Of a stretch of DNA of 64,000 bases, positions 62,971-64,000 are shown piece after piece. The translations under genes and the position numbers were made by a program. Numbering within the stretch: position 1 is the stretch's first letter; every line of letters starts with the position of its first letter. Location of the stretch: NCBI RefSeq assembly GCF_001940165.2, contig NZ_CP135162.1, positions 1,752,001-1,816,000 on the forward strand, given 5' to 3'. This stretch comes from Roseburia sp. 831b (GTDB lineage Bacteria; Bacillota; Clostridia; Lachnospirales; Lachnospiraceae). The notes under the pieces were generated by a model. That model saw only the letters and a list, made by a program, of their open reading frames with translations. It did no database searches and was not told where the DNA came from.

Positions 62971-63301
62971 TTTTATACGATTCGGGTGTCGAAAGGTAGC
63001 TCGCAAGTTAATTTCTGACAAATTACACAACGGCAAGGCTCTTTTTGTGACTTTGAGAGAACATTAGAAAATCTTAGTATGCCTTTCTTTCCCCAGTGAT
63101 GTTCTGCCATGGACGGCAGAACAAGGCTTCACGAGCCACGGATGGCTCGTTGAATGCCGTTCACGTCACCTCAAAATAATCCTCGTCAGGCATACCTAGA
63201 CTTTTCTTCTGTTCTCCCATTGGAACAAAATAGACTTGACTTTGCGCAATTTGTCAGTAAGAAAACTGCTAACTACCTTTTGACACCCGAATCGTATAAA
63301 A
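62971..63301. mobile_element. 331-bp foldback (MITE-like) element with 60-bp inverted termini
   Basis: The ends (62971-63030 and 63242-63301) are inverted copies, the outer 20 bp perfect (beginning TTTTATACGATTCGG) and the inner 40 bp with about ten differences. The centre has a further stem CTTAGTATGCCT/AGGCATACCTAG and two hairpins, TTCTGCC/GGCAGAA and ACGAGCCA/TGGCTCGT, each capped by GCCAYGGAYGGC. No target-site duplication is evident and no ORF is inside. It may be a MITE or a structured RNA or DNA element. Confidence 0.65.
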
Positions 63302-63355
63302 GAAAAAACTCCTGCAATCTGATTTTTTTCAAAATCAGACGCAAGAGTCTTTTTC
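63302..63355 (-). terminator. Terminator of the LacI-type gene
   Basis: On the minus strand GACTCTTGC..CTGATTTT pairs with AAATCAG..GCAGGAGT, followed by TTTTTTC. It lies just past the stop at 63364 and abuts the foldback element. Confidence 0.8.
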
Positions 63356-63363
63356 TTTGCAAT

Positions 63364-64000
63364 TTATTCTATGTTACGAACAGATTCCCTTACAATCAGC
63401 TCTGCCGGGAAAATCCGCTGTTCTCCTGTATTCCCATCATTGATGGCTCCTAGAAGTACCTCAATTGATGCCTTTACCATCTGGTCACATGGCTGGCGTA
63501 CCGTTGTTAACGACGGATGATAAAATCTCGTCAGATCCAATCCATCAAATCCAATGACGGAAATGTCCTCTGGAATCCGAAGCCCTTTTTCTTTGATTGC
63601 CTTGTAAGCACCAAATGCCATCATATCTGAAATAAGGAAGATTGCCGTAACCTTCTTGTCGGATTCTAACAATGCCTTTACCGTGCTATATCCATTCTGT
63701 GCGGAGAACTCACATACCTCTCCTTTTACATAAAGAACCAGCTGCGGGTCATAGGAAATTCCATGGTCAAGAAGTGCATCCATGTACCCTTCCTGTCTCA
63801 TTCTACCAATCGAGCAGTCATCCTCTCGTCCACACACAATCGCTATGTCTTTATGACCACACTTACATAAATAATCTACGGCTTTGTACGCTTCCTTCCG
63901 GTCATCGATGGATACCGCATAATCTTTTGTTCCAACTGAAATGCTTGGATTCGAAACGGTACATCGGACGCACGGAACTCCGATTTTATCAAGGCTGACT
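63364..64000 (-). CDS. LacI family transcriptional regulator (5' end outside the window)
   Basis: The frame is open from the right window edge to 63364 on the minus strand, about 211 residues, without the N-terminal HTH. The visible part is the periplasmic-binding-protein-like effector domain: VSLDKIGVPCVRCT near the edge, then HKDIAIVCGRED, MDALLDHGISYDP, FLISDMMAFGAYKAIKEKGLRIPEDISVIGFDGLDLTRFYHPSLTTV and the ending PAELIVRESVRN, all typical of LacI/GalR. The sugar ligand is unknown. The listed start is the window edge, so the gene is partial. Confidence 0.92.
   Translation of the reverse strand, partial: VSLDKIGVPCVRCTVSNPSISVGTKDYAVSIDDRKEAYKAVDYLCKCGHKDIAIVCGREDDCSIGRMRQEGYMDALLDHGISYDPQLVLYVKGEVCEFSAQNGYSTVKALLESDKKVTAIFLISDMMAFGAYKAIKEKGLRIPEDISVIGFDGLDLTRFYHPSLTTVRQPCDQMVKASIEVLLGAINDGNTGEQRIFPAELIVRESVRNIE

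Noticed and set aside
62810..63067. 85-codon plus-strand ORF rich in Phe and Arg
   Set aside because: No ribosome site, low complexity from the 21-bp repeats, and it runs across the edge of the foldback element.

Overview
The window looks like a chromosomal segment of a low-to-mid GC anaerobic Firmicute, most likely a Lachnospiraceae member of the Roseburia/Agathobacter type. The basis is two pyruvate:ferredoxin oxidoreductases, an NAD-type malic enzyme, a CBS-domain family II pyrophosphatase, AddAB instead of RecBCD, DUF4364 and DUF1385 genes, a meso-DAP-type MurE, a CIRCE operator and a Bacillus/Clostridium-type LexA box. It is mostly core genome. I found no rRNA, tRNA, CRISPR array, insertion sequence or prophage.

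Layout. 1-3.7 kb (minus): a surface-polysaccharide operon with two Wzy_C/O-antigen-ligase-like membrane proteins, an unlisted 57-residue membrane protein between them, and the start of another gene at the window edge. 3.7-10.1 kb (plus): htpG behind a perfect CIRCE element, then a heterodimeric ABC exporter. 10.1-28.9 kb (minus): a YfmM-like ABC-F protein, a small ORF, then one long co-directional run that reads TPR/NucS-like nuclease, RluA-type pseudouridine synthase, membrane protein, RNase H, two tiny coupled ORFs, tdk, addB, addA, maf, a small acidic protein, FAD oxidoreductase, PpiC lipoprotein, MATE. A LexA-box promoter sits at the head of this run. 29-30 kb: a YefM/RelE-type toxin-antitoxin operon with a possible third ORF. 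30-35 kb (minus): rho, rpmE with a long leader, DUF1385, prmC, prfA (translation and termination). 35-38.5 kb (plus): malic enzyme, TIGR01212 radical SAM protein, DUF4364, flavin reductase. 38.5-41.8 kb (minus): dapF-murE-dapA (peptidoglycan/lysine). 42-45.4 kb: AraC regulator, convergent CBS pyrophosphatase, coiled-coil membrane protein. 45.5-54 kb (minus): PFOR 1, azlD, azlC, PFOR 2. 54-62.5 kb: a large PAS/GGDEF/GAF/EAL protein, a YbiT/YkpA-type ABC-F protein, a nuclease-helicase of the XPD/DinG type, and an HPr-like protein. 62.5-64 kb: a gene-poor stretch with 21-bp repeats and a 331-bp foldback element with 60-bp inverted termini, then a truncated LacI-type regulator.

How it fits together. 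The 10-29 kb run groups DNA repair (AddAB, RNase H, the nuclease, nucleotide salvage and sanitation by Tdk and Maf) under what may be a damage-inducible promoter. The two PFORs and the malic enzyme point to fermentative pyruvate metabolism. PFOR 2 has a strong promoter, its own terminator and highly biased codons, so it is probably the main enzyme. PFOR 1 lacks the usual C-terminal tail and may be specialised.

The most interesting items are the foldback element at 62971-63301, the LexA-box promoter, the CIRCE-controlled htpG with two acidic inserts, the predicted leaderless start of the nuclease-helicase, the rpmE leader, the split small-ORF pair at 25.1 kb and the 36-bp tandem repeat in rho. 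All functional calls come from reading motifs, without database searches.
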